This document shows, one piece after another, positions 23,690 through 32,827 of a stretch of 41,178 nt of DNA. The stretch covers positions 1 to 41,178 of the forward strand of contig JACZWC010000041.1 of the NCBI GenBank assembly GCA_022572355.1, given 5' to 3'. The translations under genes and the position numbers were made by a program. Positions within the stretch are counted from its first letter, which is position 1; each line of letters starts with the position of its first letter. A model generated the notes under the pieces. It had not been told where the DNA came from. It searched no databases and saw only the letters and a list, made by a program, of their open reading frames with translations. This stretch comes from Bacteroidota bacterium. Lineage in GTDB: Bacteria > Bacteroidota > Bacteroidia > NORP154.

Positions 23690-25123
23690 TTATTTGGTCA
23701 TCAGTGAATCTGCATAATTCTGCTGCTTCTGATACGGAAGCGAATAAAGAGACCTCTTCAAAAATTGTCCGTCGCCCTTTTTGCCTACATATTCGCAATC
23801 TTCAATTATTACTTTACCCCTGGAGAGCACTATCTCTGTAAATCCCTGAACTTCGGAGCCCTCAAAAGTATTGTAATCGACTTTCATGTGGTGAGTACAC
23901 GTATTATCTACACTGATTATTTCCTTTCTATCTGGATTAAATATGACGATATCCGCATCACTATCTATTGCAATTGTACCCTTTTTAGGGAACAGGCCGA
24001 ATGTCTTGGCAGCTGCCGTTGAAGTGAGTTCTACAAATTTGTTCAATGAGATTCTCCCCGCTACAACTCCGCCATTGTATACCAGGCTCATTCGATTTTC
24101 GACACCGGGTGCACCGTTGGGGATTTTCGAAAAGTCATTTATTCCCAGTACTTTTTGTTCCTTAAAACAGAAAGGGCAATGATCTGTTGATATGGATTGC
24201 AGATCGCCAAAGCTCAGACCTCTCCATAGGGCTTCCTGATTATCCTTATGCCTTAACGCAGGTGTCATCACATACTTGGCCCCTTCAAAGCCCTCCTTCT
24301 CGTAGGCAGTGTAATCCAGAAATAAGTATTGCGGACATGTTTCAGCAAAAGCATGAACACCTCTGTCTCTCGCTAACACTACTTCCAGCAAAGCATCAGC
24401 GCTGGATAAGTGAACGATATAAACGGGCACATCAGCTACTTCTGCAATGGCTATTGCCCGATGAACGCCTTCTGCTTCCATCCTGGTTGGCCGGGTTAAT
24501 GCATGATATTTGGGTTCAGTATGGCCTTTCTTAAGCGCCTCTTTTACAATCTCATCTATCACTATCCCGTTTTCCGCGTGCATACAGATGACAGTACCAT
24601 CCTCCCCCGCCTTTCTCATAGCGCGGTAGATTGTTCCGTCGTCAACATAAAGCACGCCGGGATAGGCCATGAAAAGCTTGTAAGAAGTTATTCCCTCATT
24701 GGCCAGATCTTTCATTTCATGGATACGGTTCTCATCCATATCCGTAAGGATCATATGAAACCCGTAGTCAATTGCGGTTTTCCCTTCAGCTTTTTCATGC
24801 CATGTTTCCAGCGCTTCTTTTGTAGAACGACCTTTTGTCTGAATAGCAAAATCGATAATGGTTGTTGTACCGCCGTGTGCCGCCGCTTTCGTTCCTGATT
24901 CAAAGTCATCGGCAGAAACAGCTCCTCCAAAAGGCATATCCAAATGCGTATGTGGGTCTACTCCACCCGGCATAACCAGCCTTTCCCTAGCATCAATTAC
25001 CTTATCAGCCTCGATTTCGAGATTCTTCCCGATAGTTGATATAGTTTCGTTTTCGATGAAGATATCAGCCATGTAGTCATCTACAGCCGTAATTATTCTC
25101 CCGTTTTTGATAAGTACTGACAT
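23690..25123 (-). CDS. hydA: Dihydropyrimidinase
   Basis: A 477-residue cyclic amidohydrolase. The binuclear metal site is visible: HTH (H58, H60) in GGVDPHTHLDMP, the carboxylated lysine K149 in GITSYKLFMAYPG, later histidines in VICMHAENG and VYIVHLSS, and the Asp of SISTDHCPF. It opens dihydrouracil or dihydrothymine to the N-carbamoyl-beta-amino acid. Length is normal for the family. A promoter-like TAAAATTG (minus strand, 25160-25153) precedes it in the 89-bp gap after the OmpA-type gene, so a secondary start of transcription is possible. Confidence 0.93.
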   Translation of the reverse strand: MSVLIKNGRIITAVDDYMADIFIENETISTIGKNLEIEADKVIDARERLVMPGGVDPHTHLDMPFGGAVSADDFESGTKAAAHGGTTTIIDFAIQTKGRSTKEALETWHEKAEGKTAIDYGFHMILTDMDENRIHEMKDLANEGITSYKLFMAYPGVLYVDDGTIYRAMRKAGEDGTVICMHAENGIVIDEIVKEALKKGHTEPKYHALTRPTRMEAEGVHRAIAIAEVADVPVYIVHLSSADALLEVVLARDRGVHAFAETCPQYLFLDYTAYEKEGFEGAKYVMTPALRHKDNQEALWRGLSFGDLQSISTDHCPFCFKEQKVLGINDFSKIPNGAPGVENRMSLVYNGGVVAGRISLNKFVELTSTAAAKTFGLFPKKGTIAIDSDADIVIFNPDRKEIISVDNTCTHHMKVDYNTFEGSEVQGFTEIVLSRGKVIIEDCEYVGKKGDGQFLKRSLYSLPYQKQQNYADSLMTK

Positions 25124-25212
25124 TTCTTATTTTTTGATCATTCAACCTAACACAATTTTACCTCTTTATTTTGTGAAATGCAAGTGGAAGCAGAAGTAAG
25201 CCCCTGATCTAA

Positions 25213-27192
25213 TTACTTGATAACCTTGAACTCAACACGCCTGTTTTTCTTTCTTTCGTATTCTGTATTATTTCGCGACAAGGGTTTGAGGCTTCCAAAT
25301 CCTATATACGTGAGCCGGTTCTCAGCAATTCCTTGAGAAATCAAATAGTTTACAACAGCTTTTGCTCTCTTTTCCGATAAGTCTAGGTTAAATTGCCTGG
25401 TTCCAATATTGTCAGTGTGGCCGGATACCTCGATTTTTAAATCTGGTTTGGTCATCAATATCCCGACAAGTTGACCTAATTCAGAAGAGGATTTTCCCAA
25501 TAACCGATATTTTCCCGGATCAAAATATATGTGGTTCAACTGAATCGCCGACCCTTCTTCTATGCCTAGCATATCAATCTTGTCGATTGCCGCTAACTTC
25601 AAATGTGTTTTCATGTAAGGTAGCCTCGCAAAATGAAAGAATCCATTTTCATCCATATCGCTCATGGAAGAGGCCATGATTGCCTTGCCCTTATCATTGA
25701 CCAATAACATCTCCAGGTACAACTCATTGGAACCCTCCTTAAGCCTAATCAAATAAGACTCACCAAAAGGTAAATTATTGAATATAAACTTTCCATGTTC
25801 ATCCGTTTCGGTTGAATCCAATAAATTTTTTGGGCTATCGTACAGGTACACATGCACATACTTCTTTGCTCCCATTGGATCATCTTTCGGCACTATTTTA
25901 CCAATGATGCCAACCTTTCCTTCATCGGGAATCATGCCCGGTTCGGCGCAATTCAATAAAGCTATGTAATGACAATCCTCAGGCAATTCTTTAAACTTGA
26001 ATATGTTGTCCTTTTCTTTGAAGACGTGCTTTATGATCTTTCCCTCAAAATTGGTTTGAACAATAGCAATATCATGACTCGTCTCATATTTCTCCACTAT
26101 CACAACATAGTCGATATTGGGAGAAAGTTCACTGAACTCAAATTTCCCCTGCTCATTTGTCATAGTAGAATTTACCAATCTACCTCTGTCATCTTGTAAG
26201 AATATCTGACTTTTGACAGGGTCATACAAGTTGTACAAAAGGCTACCCTTTATCGAAATCAGTTCTGTATTCTTGAAAGCTGATTGTCCTCCTTTATTTA
26301 AACAAAGCGTGAAAGTTCCAAGATACGACTCCGTGTAAGGGTGATCAACTGAGATGTAATACCAATTTCTTTTTGTGAGGCCCGAATATTTGATCTCACA
26401 TTGGGTTGAACTGGTAGGGCGATAATTGGCGCACTTGAGTGCTTTTGCGCCAGCATCCCATAAAGTCATGCTCGGAAATTTCATTGTGCCCTGCTCACCT
26501 CCGGACATAACTTTTAATTCTATTTCATTTGTTCGAGCATAGAATTTGAACCACCTGTTGAAATTGGGACCTTTCTTGAGGCATGGTGTTGCGACACCGT
26601 CTGGAGAAGCTCCCTTTGTGGTAAAGGCTGCATTTGCCGAGCACCAGTTGGATAAATTCAACAATTCGGTAGCGCCATCTCTATAATCATAGCCGAGCTC
26701 ATCCGTTACGCACAGAGAGAAAGAACCGCTGTACTTTGGGTTATATGGATGGTCAACAGATATAAAATACCAATTACCCAGATTCATATTGTTATAGACA
26801 ATTCCTATATCTCCCTCTTCATCTTTATACTCATCGCAGGCTAGCGCCCGTCCTCCTTCTTCAAACAATCCTAAGTAACCAAATTTCATGGTGCCTTTGG
26901 AGCCACCAGTTTTGACCACAATTTGAATATTCTCAGTACTTGCGCGAAACTTAAACCAAACATTGTAGTTCGGCCCATTTTCCAGACAAGATGCTTTTTC
27001 ATTGTCATCTGATGAGCCCACATTGGTAAACTGTGCATCTTCGGAGCACCAGTTCAGCAGTTCTTCTAACTCAAAAGCCTGGTCCTTATTATCATTTGTA
27101 GGTTGAGCAACAACTTCGCGATGAGTCGAGCAAATAATAGCTGCGAAGAAAATTGTCAATTTAAGCATCCAACTATATCCACTCCTATCCAT
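25213..27192 (-). CDS. OmpA-family envelope protein with duplicated N-terminal domains
   Basis: A 659-residue exported protein. The frame opens with ATG at 27192, overlapping the transporter gene, but ATG at 27168 gives a cleaner signal peptide (MLKLTIFFAAIICSTHREVVAQ). Two similar domains follow (about 35-165 and 175-300; both have NWCS.AxFT, W-F-K-F and NWY.ISVDHPY). Two carboxypeptidase-regulatory-like beta sandwiches come next (about 310-400 and 425-500). The C-terminus is an OmpA peptidoglycan-binding domain (IYFDPGKYRL ... VSGHTDNIGTRQFNLDLSEKRA ... NRRVEFKV). It probably links the outer envelope to peptidoglycan. Its position inside the pyrimidine operon is unexplained. Confidence 0.88.
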   Translation of the reverse strand: MDRSGYSWMLKLTIFFAAIICSTHREVVAQPTNDNKDQAFELEELLNWCSEDAQFTNVGSSDDNEKASCLENGPNYNVWFKFRASTENIQIVVKTGGSKGTMKFGYLGLFEEGGRALACDEYKDEEGDIGIVYNNMNLGNWYFISVDHPYNPKYSGSFSLCVTDELGYDYRDGATELLNLSNWCSANAAFTTKGASPDGVATPCLKKGPNFNRWFKFYARTNEIELKVMSGGEQGTMKFPSMTLWDAGAKALKCANYRPTSSTQCEIKYSGLTKRNWYYISVDHPYTESYLGTFTLCLNKGGQSAFKNTELISIKGSLLYNLYDPVKSQIFLQDDRGRLVNSTMTNEQGKFEFSELSPNIDYVVIVEKYETSHDIAIVQTNFEGKIIKHVFKEKDNIFKFKELPEDCHYIALLNCAEPGMIPDEGKVGIIGKIVPKDDPMGAKKYVHVYLYDSPKNLLDSTETDEHGKFIFNNLPFGESYLIRLKEGSNELYLEMLLVNDKGKAIMASSMSDMDENGFFHFARLPYMKTHLKLAAIDKIDMLGIEEGSAIQLNHIYFDPGKYRLLGKSSSELGQLVGILMTKPDLKIEVSGHTDNIGTRQFNLDLSEKRAKAVVNYLISQGIAENRLTYIGFGSLKPLSRNNTEYERKKNRRVEFKVIK

Positions 27193-28678
27193 TTCCGCTA
27201 CTTTTTGACCGGGTGACTAAACTAACAAAAATACCAACAAGGATCGCAATGGTAAATGAGGGTGGTAGCTCATTCAACTGATTCAGATATGGTCCGACAA
27301 CTGGAAAATCCGGGCCCAGGAACTTAAAGATCGGCACACATAAAAATCCCGAAATCATGGAGGCCAATGCACCTGAAATATTATACTTTTTCCAAAAAAG
27401 AGATAGGATAATTACCGGGCAAAAAGTAGCGGCGATTCCGGACCATCCAAATATTACAAACCAAAATATGGTCCTTGTTGGAGAATAATAGGAAACGACA
27501 AGTGCTATTATTAAGGATACAATTGCCAGGGCCAATGTCACAAATCGTGAGATTCCCGCCAGATCCTCATCCTTTAAGTCCGGGTTGAAAATCTGTTGAT
27601 AGAAGTCCCGGGTAATAGCACTTGAAGCCACCACAAGCAACGAATCAATTGTTGACATAATCGCCGACAGTACTACAGCCACGTAAATTGCCGCTATAAA
27701 TGCTGGCATAACATACTCCACCAACATCGGCAAAACGTTCTGTGCTCCATTGCCAAGGATTTGGTCGGCCACATCTCCGGCTTCAGTAAACATATATCGC
27801 CCGAACAACCCTATCAGGACTGCTGAGGAGTCCGTCAACAAAGTGAAAACCAATGCTACCCACTTTCCCTTCTCTATCTCTTCTACGTTTCGCACAGCTA
27901 TGAATCGAACAAACAATTGTGGAGATCCCAGGAAGCCTATTCCAATCAACATTAATCCCAGGATGCCAAAGATGTTGAGAAGGGTGAACCCGCCAGATCC
28001 CCAAATGTTCAGCAAATCCGGAGAAATGTCCATCAATCCATCTATAATTTCCGAACTGTTTTCAATACTGTACCAGGTAATAATGGGCAATGCCACAAGG
28101 CCAAAGAGCATGAGTAATCCCTGAAAGAGATCTGACCAGGCAACGGCAACAAAACCCCCGATGAATATATAGAACACCACTGCCCCAAATCCCAGGAGTA
28201 TGCCGTGATAATAATTCCATCCTAGAAAGGTCTCGAAGGCTGATCCTGTTGCGTCTATCTGTGCACTCACATAGATTGTGACAAATATTGCCAGTGTGGA
28301 TGCGGCTACTATCCTGAGTAAATTGGTCTTTGGTTGCAACCGGCTTACCAGGTAATCTGGAATAGTAATCGAGTTGTACTTATCCGTTTGCTCTTTAAAT
28401 GGTTTGGCCATGACAAACCATGCGGTAGCTACTCCGAGAAGTTCTCCTGCAACAACCCAGAATGCGGAAACTCCTATAAGCGCACCCATACCAGTAAGTC
28501 CCAGAAGAAGCCAGGCAGATTCGCCGGTTGCCCGGGTAGAGAACGCAACTACCCAATATCCAAGATCCTTACCTCCAACATAAAAATCTGCGAGCCCCTT
28601 TACCTTCCGGGAGGCGAAAACTCCAATTGCCAGCAATATCCCGAAGTAAAACAGCAGGACAATTACGTTCAAAGACAT
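27185..28678 (-). CDS. Sodium:solute symporter (SSS family, PutP-like)
   Basis: A 497-residue transporter with about thirteen hydrophobic helices. The N-terminus (FASRKVKGLADFYVGGKDLGYWVVAFSTRATGESAWLLLG) and the central DYLVSRLQP, FIGGFVAVAWSDLFQG and STIDSLLVVASSAITRDFYQ are typical of the SSS family, nearest to the proline permease group. Within this operon it may carry a pyrimidine breakdown product such as beta-alanine, or another substrate; the sequence does not decide. It begins 19 bp after the NCS1 gene and overlaps the OmpA-type gene by 8 bp if the latter's first ATG is used. Confidence 0.9.
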   Translation of the reverse strand: MSLNVIVLLFYFGILLAIGVFASRKVKGLADFYVGGKDLGYWVVAFSTRATGESAWLLLGLTGMGALIGVSAFWVVAGELLGVATAWFVMAKPFKEQTDKYNSITIPDYLVSRLQPKTNLLRIVAASTLAIFVTIYVSAQIDATGSAFETFLGWNYYHGILLGFGAVVFYIFIGGFVAVAWSDLFQGLLMLFGLVALPIITWYSIENSSEIIDGLMDISPDLLNIWGSGGFTLLNIFGILGLMLIGIGFLGSPQLFVRFIAVRNVEEIEKGKWVALVFTLLTDSSAVLIGLFGRYMFTEAGDVADQILGNGAQNVLPMLVEYVMPAFIAAIYVAVVLSAIMSTIDSLLVVASSAITRDFYQQIFNPDLKDEDLAGISRFVTLALAIVSLIIALVVSYYSPTRTIFWFVIFGWSGIAATFCPVIILSLFWKKYNISGALASMISGFLCVPIFKFLGPDFPVVGPYLNQLNELPPSFTIAILVGIFVSLVTRSKSSGNG

Positions 28679-28697
28679 AAAATGGTGATATTATCTT

Positions 28698-30485
28698 CTA
28701 TAAGGTGGGTTGACTAATGGGCTTTTTCTTCATAAGAAAGTAGTACAGCACAAAAGAGATCAAAAACCCGGTGAACCAGGATAAGTTATACAAAAAGAAT
28801 AGCGCTGGCACCCAATACCCAATTACAGCTATTCCCACGCCTACGGCTAAAGCTATCATTGCTGCTGCATTAAACCCACTTCCGCCGAATGAGTAGATAC
28901 CATTGGTTTTATACAGCTCAGCAAGTTGCAAGGTCTTCTTATTAATGAAATAGTAATCGCACAGGAGGATGCCCAACACTGGTCCGAGTAACCCACTCAC
29001 AAATATCAAAATACCGCTTATTTCGTTCAATAACCACCATGGACATATAACTATACCTATTATTGCGGTAACCATGCCTCCTCCCCTAAAGCTCAGTGAC
29101 TTAGGAAATAAATTTGAGAATGCATTTGCCGGTGCAATGACGTTTGCTGCAATATTCGTACTCAAGGTAGCAATGAGCATAAATATCTGCGAGATAATCA
29201 CCACGGTTGGGCTTTCAAATTTGGCTAGCAAAGACACTGGGTCCCAGGGGGCGTCAGATGCTATGAGAATATCCTTAAAGTTAATAACAGCAGCACATGT
29301 AACAAACACGCCCACGAAAGAAAAGAGGATCATCGTACCTGGTAATCCGATGAATTGCCCCTTTACCTGATCCTTTTGAGAAGATGCATACCTGGTAATA
29401 TCAGCTATACTCAGAGACATAGTTGCCCAAAAACCAACCATAGCGGTTAACCAAATAATGTAACTCCACAATTTACCTCCACCTGTTACAGGGCCTGAGT
29501 CAACCTTTACCGGAACGATACTTGAATAAATAAAATCAAATTTGTCAGCTCCATCAGCTCTAAACTGAATATTTAGCACTGTAGTCCCGTTGATTATATC
29601 TTCCCAATTCATCTCCGGATCAAACTCATTCAACAGTATGTCGAGCTTATTCGGATGTAGCTCCATCCAACGCTCTGCGTCAACACCTATCGAAGCATCT
29701 TCGCCGATAGAAAGTTGAAAATAAGAAGCTTTAATAATGCCGTCCTTATCCCTGATAGGATTCAAATTCAAAATATACTGATTGATATCTGCTTCATGAA
29801 CTATCAGTGCTTCCGGTTTTTCTAACTGTTCACTCTGATCCAACACTATTTTAAAGCCTCCCGCGTTGTAAGCGCCCCAGGATATGAGTAATATTCCTAT
29901 CAAGATTAGTATTGGCGCAGAAAAATCCTCGAGCCACTTAATACTTTCAGTCCCATTCCAGATGAAATATACATTTATCAACCAGAAGAGGCCAAATCCT
30001 ACAAACTTGCCAATATCGAGACCCAGACTTGCCTCGGTTCCAGCCAAAGCGTTCCAGATTGCATATATAGCCAATCCTCCTATCCAGGTTTGAACACCAA
30101 ACCATCCGCACGCAACAATTCCCCTGACCACAGCAGCAATATGTATTCCTTTAGTTCCAAATGCAGATCGGCCCAGAACGGGGAAAGGCACTCCGTACTT
30201 AACACCTGCATGACCATTGAGAACCATGGGCACAGTGATGATAAGATTGGCCAGTCCGATAATTATCAGGGCTGCATACCAACTCAAGCCTGATTTGATC
30301 ATGTAGGACGCCAGAATATAAGTCGGTATGCAGACTGCCATGCCTACCCATATAGCTGCCAAATTCCACATGGTCCAGGTACGCTTCTCTTTTGGAACGG
30401 GAGCAAGGTCTTCGCTGTAGAGGGGGGAGCTGGAAACGTCCTCCTGAAGTTCTATGATTTCGCTGGATTCCACCATGTGCAACAA
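28698..30485 (-). CDS. NCS1 nucleobase:cation symporter with an extra loop domain
   Basis: A 595-residue membrane protein of the nucleobase:cation symporter-1 family. Family motifs are NLAAIWVGMAVCIPTYILA, GVPFPVLGRSAFG, GWFGVQTWIGG and LTAMVGFWATMSLSIADITRYA. Family members take up uracil, allantoin, hydantoin or cytosine; the operon makes uracil or thymine the likely substrate. Typical length is 480-500 residues. Here about 120 hydrophilic residues (roughly 215-338) are inserted between the fifth and sixth helices, which by comparison with Mhp1 would face the periplasm. It is the first gene of the minus-strand operon. Confidence 0.88.
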   Translation of the reverse strand: MLHMVESSEIIELQEDVSSSPLYSEDLAPVPKEKRTWTMWNLAAIWVGMAVCIPTYILASYMIKSGLSWYAALIIIGLANLIITVPMVLNGHAGVKYGVPFPVLGRSAFGTKGIHIAAVVRGIVACGWFGVQTWIGGLAIYAIWNALAGTEASLGLDIGKFVGFGLFWLINVYFIWNGTESIKWLEDFSAPILILIGILLISWGAYNAGGFKIVLDQSEQLEKPEALIVHEADINQYILNLNPIRDKDGIIKASYFQLSIGEDASIGVDAERWMELHPNKLDILLNEFDPEMNWEDIINGTTVLNIQFRADGADKFDFIYSSIVPVKVDSGPVTGGGKLWSYIIWLTAMVGFWATMSLSIADITRYASSQKDQVKGQFIGLPGTMILFSFVGVFVTCAAVINFKDILIASDAPWDPVSLLAKFESPTVVIISQIFMLIATLSTNIAANVIAPANAFSNLFPKSLSFRGGGMVTAIIGIVICPWWLLNEISGILIFVSGLLGPVLGILLCDYYFINKKTLQLAELYKTNGIYSFGGSGFNAAAMIALAVGVGIAVIGYWVPALFFLYNLSWFTGFLISFVLYYFLMKKKPISQPTL

Positions 30486-30554
30486 CTGGTGTTAAGCTAG
30501 ATTAATGAAATTTGACTTTGCATAACCCAAAATAATACTGACGTGACCAATGCG

Positions 30555-30562
30555 CAAATTTA
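30555..30562 (-). promoter_or_regulatory. -7 element upstream of the pyrimidine operon
   Basis: The minus strand reads TAAATTTG, an exact TAnnTTTG match about 70 bp before the NCS1 start codon. The nearest upstream TTTG lies 27 bp away, longer than usual, so the assignment is weak. Confidence 0.27.
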
Positions 30563-30818
30563 AACACGGTATTATAACAATTCACTGATCAAATTTCAAA
30601 CAAAGCATTCAGTTTCATCGAAAATAAATCTCAAAACATTGATATGATTGTCATCTTATTTACTTGGAGGGTTCTTGTACTATCTGCAGCAGATTACGCC
30701 CGGTAACTCTCAACAAACATAACACTTTTTGTGAATCATTGATACCCCTCGCGTTTACTGCATTCGAAATTCCCATAGTTCAGCATTTTCTTTTGTCAAA
30801 CAGAATATTATTGGGCTT

Positions 30819-30848
30819 TTTGCGAATTCATAATAAACTTTATATTTG
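30819..30848 (+). promoter_or_regulatory. Promoter of the STAND/TIR locus
   Basis: TTTG (30819-30822) is followed after 18 bp by TATATTTG (30841-30848), matching both halves of the Bacteroidota housekeeping promoter (TTTG, then TAnnTTTG). Transcription would start near 30855, about 40 bp before the ATG at 30897. This is the best promoter match noted in the window. Confidence 0.55.
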
Positions 30849-30896
30849 TTTCTTGTGTCATACCTTATTGGCTTGCAATCTAGTATATCTAAATCT

Positions 30897-32783
30897 ATGC
30901 TAACATCGAGCAGATTTACTTTCGTACGAAACAAACACCAGTGGTTATCCCCTCAATTACCCACTTGGTGCTTTTTGATATTAACCTTTTCCCTTTCCCT
31001 GTTTTTCATCCCTGATACATTTGCACAAGATGAATTGGATGTAATCGTTGACAGTAAGGTAGTAAAAGGAAAAGGGGGAATGAAAGAAGCTGTGGTTACC
31101 TTATATGAGGAATCTAAACAGGTGGATCGGATCATCACACCCGATAATGGTAAGTTTAGCTTTGTATTGGCTCTGGATAAGAATTATTTAATTGTAGTTG
31201 CAAAAGAAGGTTTTGTAAGTAAGAGAATAAGTATTTCTACTAAAAATATCCCTGAGGAAAGGCTTAAAACGGAGTTTACTCCGGTTATAGAGTTCTATGT
31301 AGGCCTCTTCAGAGTGATTAAAGGTCTAGATGTTTCTATACTGGAAAAGCCAATTGCAAAATTTATATACAGTGTAAAAGAGGATGAATTTGTTTATGAT
31401 GAAGCACATACAAAAACAATTCAAGCAGAAACAAGAAGGCTTGAAAAGGAATTGGCTGTTAAATTGGCAAAACTATACAACAACTTAATAACCAAAGGCG
31501 ACGAGGCACTCAAAGCAAAAGAATTTCAGACTGCAGAAAGCTATTACTTGGAAGCTCTTGATCTCAGGCCGGACGACAAATATGCCACCGACAAATTAAA
31601 CGAGGTTTATAAAATTATTACAACGGTAGCAAAGAATGAAAGCGAGGCAAAAGATAAAAAATATAACGCTACATTAATTTTAGCCGATAATGCATTTTTA
31701 GCTGAAGACTATAGAAATTCAAGGGATTTGTATTATGAGGCCGCGTTGATAAAGCCCTTTGAAGCATATCCCAAAAGCAAAATGAAGGAAATTGATGAAA
31801 AATTTGAAGCTAAAGCAAAGGCAGCACAACTAGCAAGGGATGAAAAATACAATGCAATCATAAGCAAAGCCGATAGTGTGTTTATTGCAGAGAAATATTC
31901 TCACGCTAAACAGCTATATCAAAAAGCTGTGATTGCAATGCCTCACATGGAGTATCCCAATGACATGATAAAGGAGATTGACGAAGCAATTGCTAATAAA
32001 GCCACAGATAAGACCAAAGGCGAATCGATAAATAAGAAATATAAGATCGCTATTGCCAAAGCCGACAATAAATACAAAGCAAAAGACTACAAGATTGCAA
32101 GCCAATTCTATCGGTTGGCACTAAAAATTAAACCTACTAAAAAATACCCTGAAGAAAGAATTGAAGAGATCAATCGTATTCTTGCCACTATTAAAGAAGA
32201 AGAAGATGATGTTAAGATCGTTGAAGAAGATAAATATAAAGCAACTATCAGTAAAGCAGATGAGGTATTAAATGCAAGAAAATATTCTTATGCAAAAACT
32301 CTTTATCATGAAGCATCTGCTCTTCAACCTGGCAAAAAATATCCTATCGAAAAAATTAACGCAATTGACCTGATAATTGCGGATATTAAGGCTCAAGAAA
32401 AGAGAAAGAACAAGGAAGCAGACTCGAAAGCAAGGGCCCAAGCCTGGTTTGATGCCAAAAAAGCTACCGATCAAAAGAATACTGAAGCTAAGCTTAAAGC
32501 CGAGCATGCTATAATGGATAAGAAAGAAACTAAAAAAATACTGGAAGCGGAAGAAGAGAAAAAACTATATTTATATGAGTTATCTCAAAAATATCCAGAC
32601 GGCATAACAAGAGACACAACTATTGAAGATAAGAGAAGCGTTATTAGAGTCATCATAGTAAAAAACAACTTGGCAAATGAATATAAAAAGACAATATATG
32701 ACTGGGGCGGAATTTATTATGAAAAAAACGGAATTGATATTAAAAAGGAGATCTTTGAATCAGAAACAATAGAGAGCAAATAA
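30897..32783 (+). CDS. Exported TPR-like repeat protein
   Basis: A 628-residue protein from ATG 30897; the frame extends to a TTG at 30846, which overlaps the promoter and is unlikely. A membrane-targeting segment (WCFLILTFSLSLFFIPDTFAQ, about 25-45) directs it to the envelope. A carboxypeptidase-regulatory-like beta domain follows (about 50-130: KGKGGMKEAVVTLYEES ... DNGKFSFVLAL). Five helical repeats then share the pattern KY-x-x-x-I-x-KAD-x-x-x-x-x-K-x-Y-x-x-A-x-x-x-Y-x-x-A-x-x-x-x-P-x-x-x-YP, each with two helices and a charged linker. Such TPR-like proteins are scaffolds in Bacteroidota envelopes. It leads the gene set with the TIR and STAND genes, 44 bp upstream of the TIR gene. Confidence 0.78.
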   Translation: MLTSSRFTFVRNKHQWLSPQLPTWCFLILTFSLSLFFIPDTFAQDELDVIVDSKVVKGKGGMKEAVVTLYEESKQVDRIITPDNGKFSFVLALDKNYLIVVAKEGFVSKRISISTKNIPEERLKTEFTPVIEFYVGLFRVIKGLDVSILEKPIAKFIYSVKEDEFVYDEAHTKTIQAETRRLEKELAVKLAKLYNNLITKGDEALKAKEFQTAESYYLEALDLRPDDKYATDKLNEVYKIITTVAKNESEAKDKKYNATLILADNAFLAEDYRNSRDLYYEAALIKPFEAYPKSKMKEIDEKFEAKAKAAQLARDEKYNAIISKADSVFIAEKYSHAKQLYQKAVIAMPHMEYPNDMIKEIDEAIANKATDKTKGESINKKYKIAIAKADNKYKAKDYKIASQFYRLALKIKPTKKYPEERIEEINRILATIKEEEDDVKIVEEDKYKATISKADEVLNARKYSYAKTLYHEASALQPGKKYPIEKINAIDLIIADIKAQEKRKNKEADSKARAQAWFDAKKATDQKNTEAKLKAEHAIMDKKETKKILEAEEEKKLYLYELSQKYPDGITRDTTIEDKRSVIRVIIVKNNLANEYKKTIYDWGGIYYEKNGIDIKKEIFESETIESK

Positions 32784-32827
32784 ATGATTTTTATAATTTC
32801 AACTACTTAATCTACTGAATAAATCCC

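Larger units (their letters stand above)
30486..30896. other. Divergent intergenic region
   Basis: About 410 bp separate the pyrimidine operon (minus strand) from the conflict locus (plus strand). The region is AT-rich and carries the promoter motifs listed separately. No convincing gene, repeat or structured RNA is seen. A TTG-initiated frame at 30664-30903 has no recognisable content. Confidence 0.6.

Noticed and set aside
30664..30903. 79-codon plus-strand frame before the exported repeat protein
   Set aside because: Starts with TTG, has no recognisable motif and overlaps the best promoter match and the start of the next gene.
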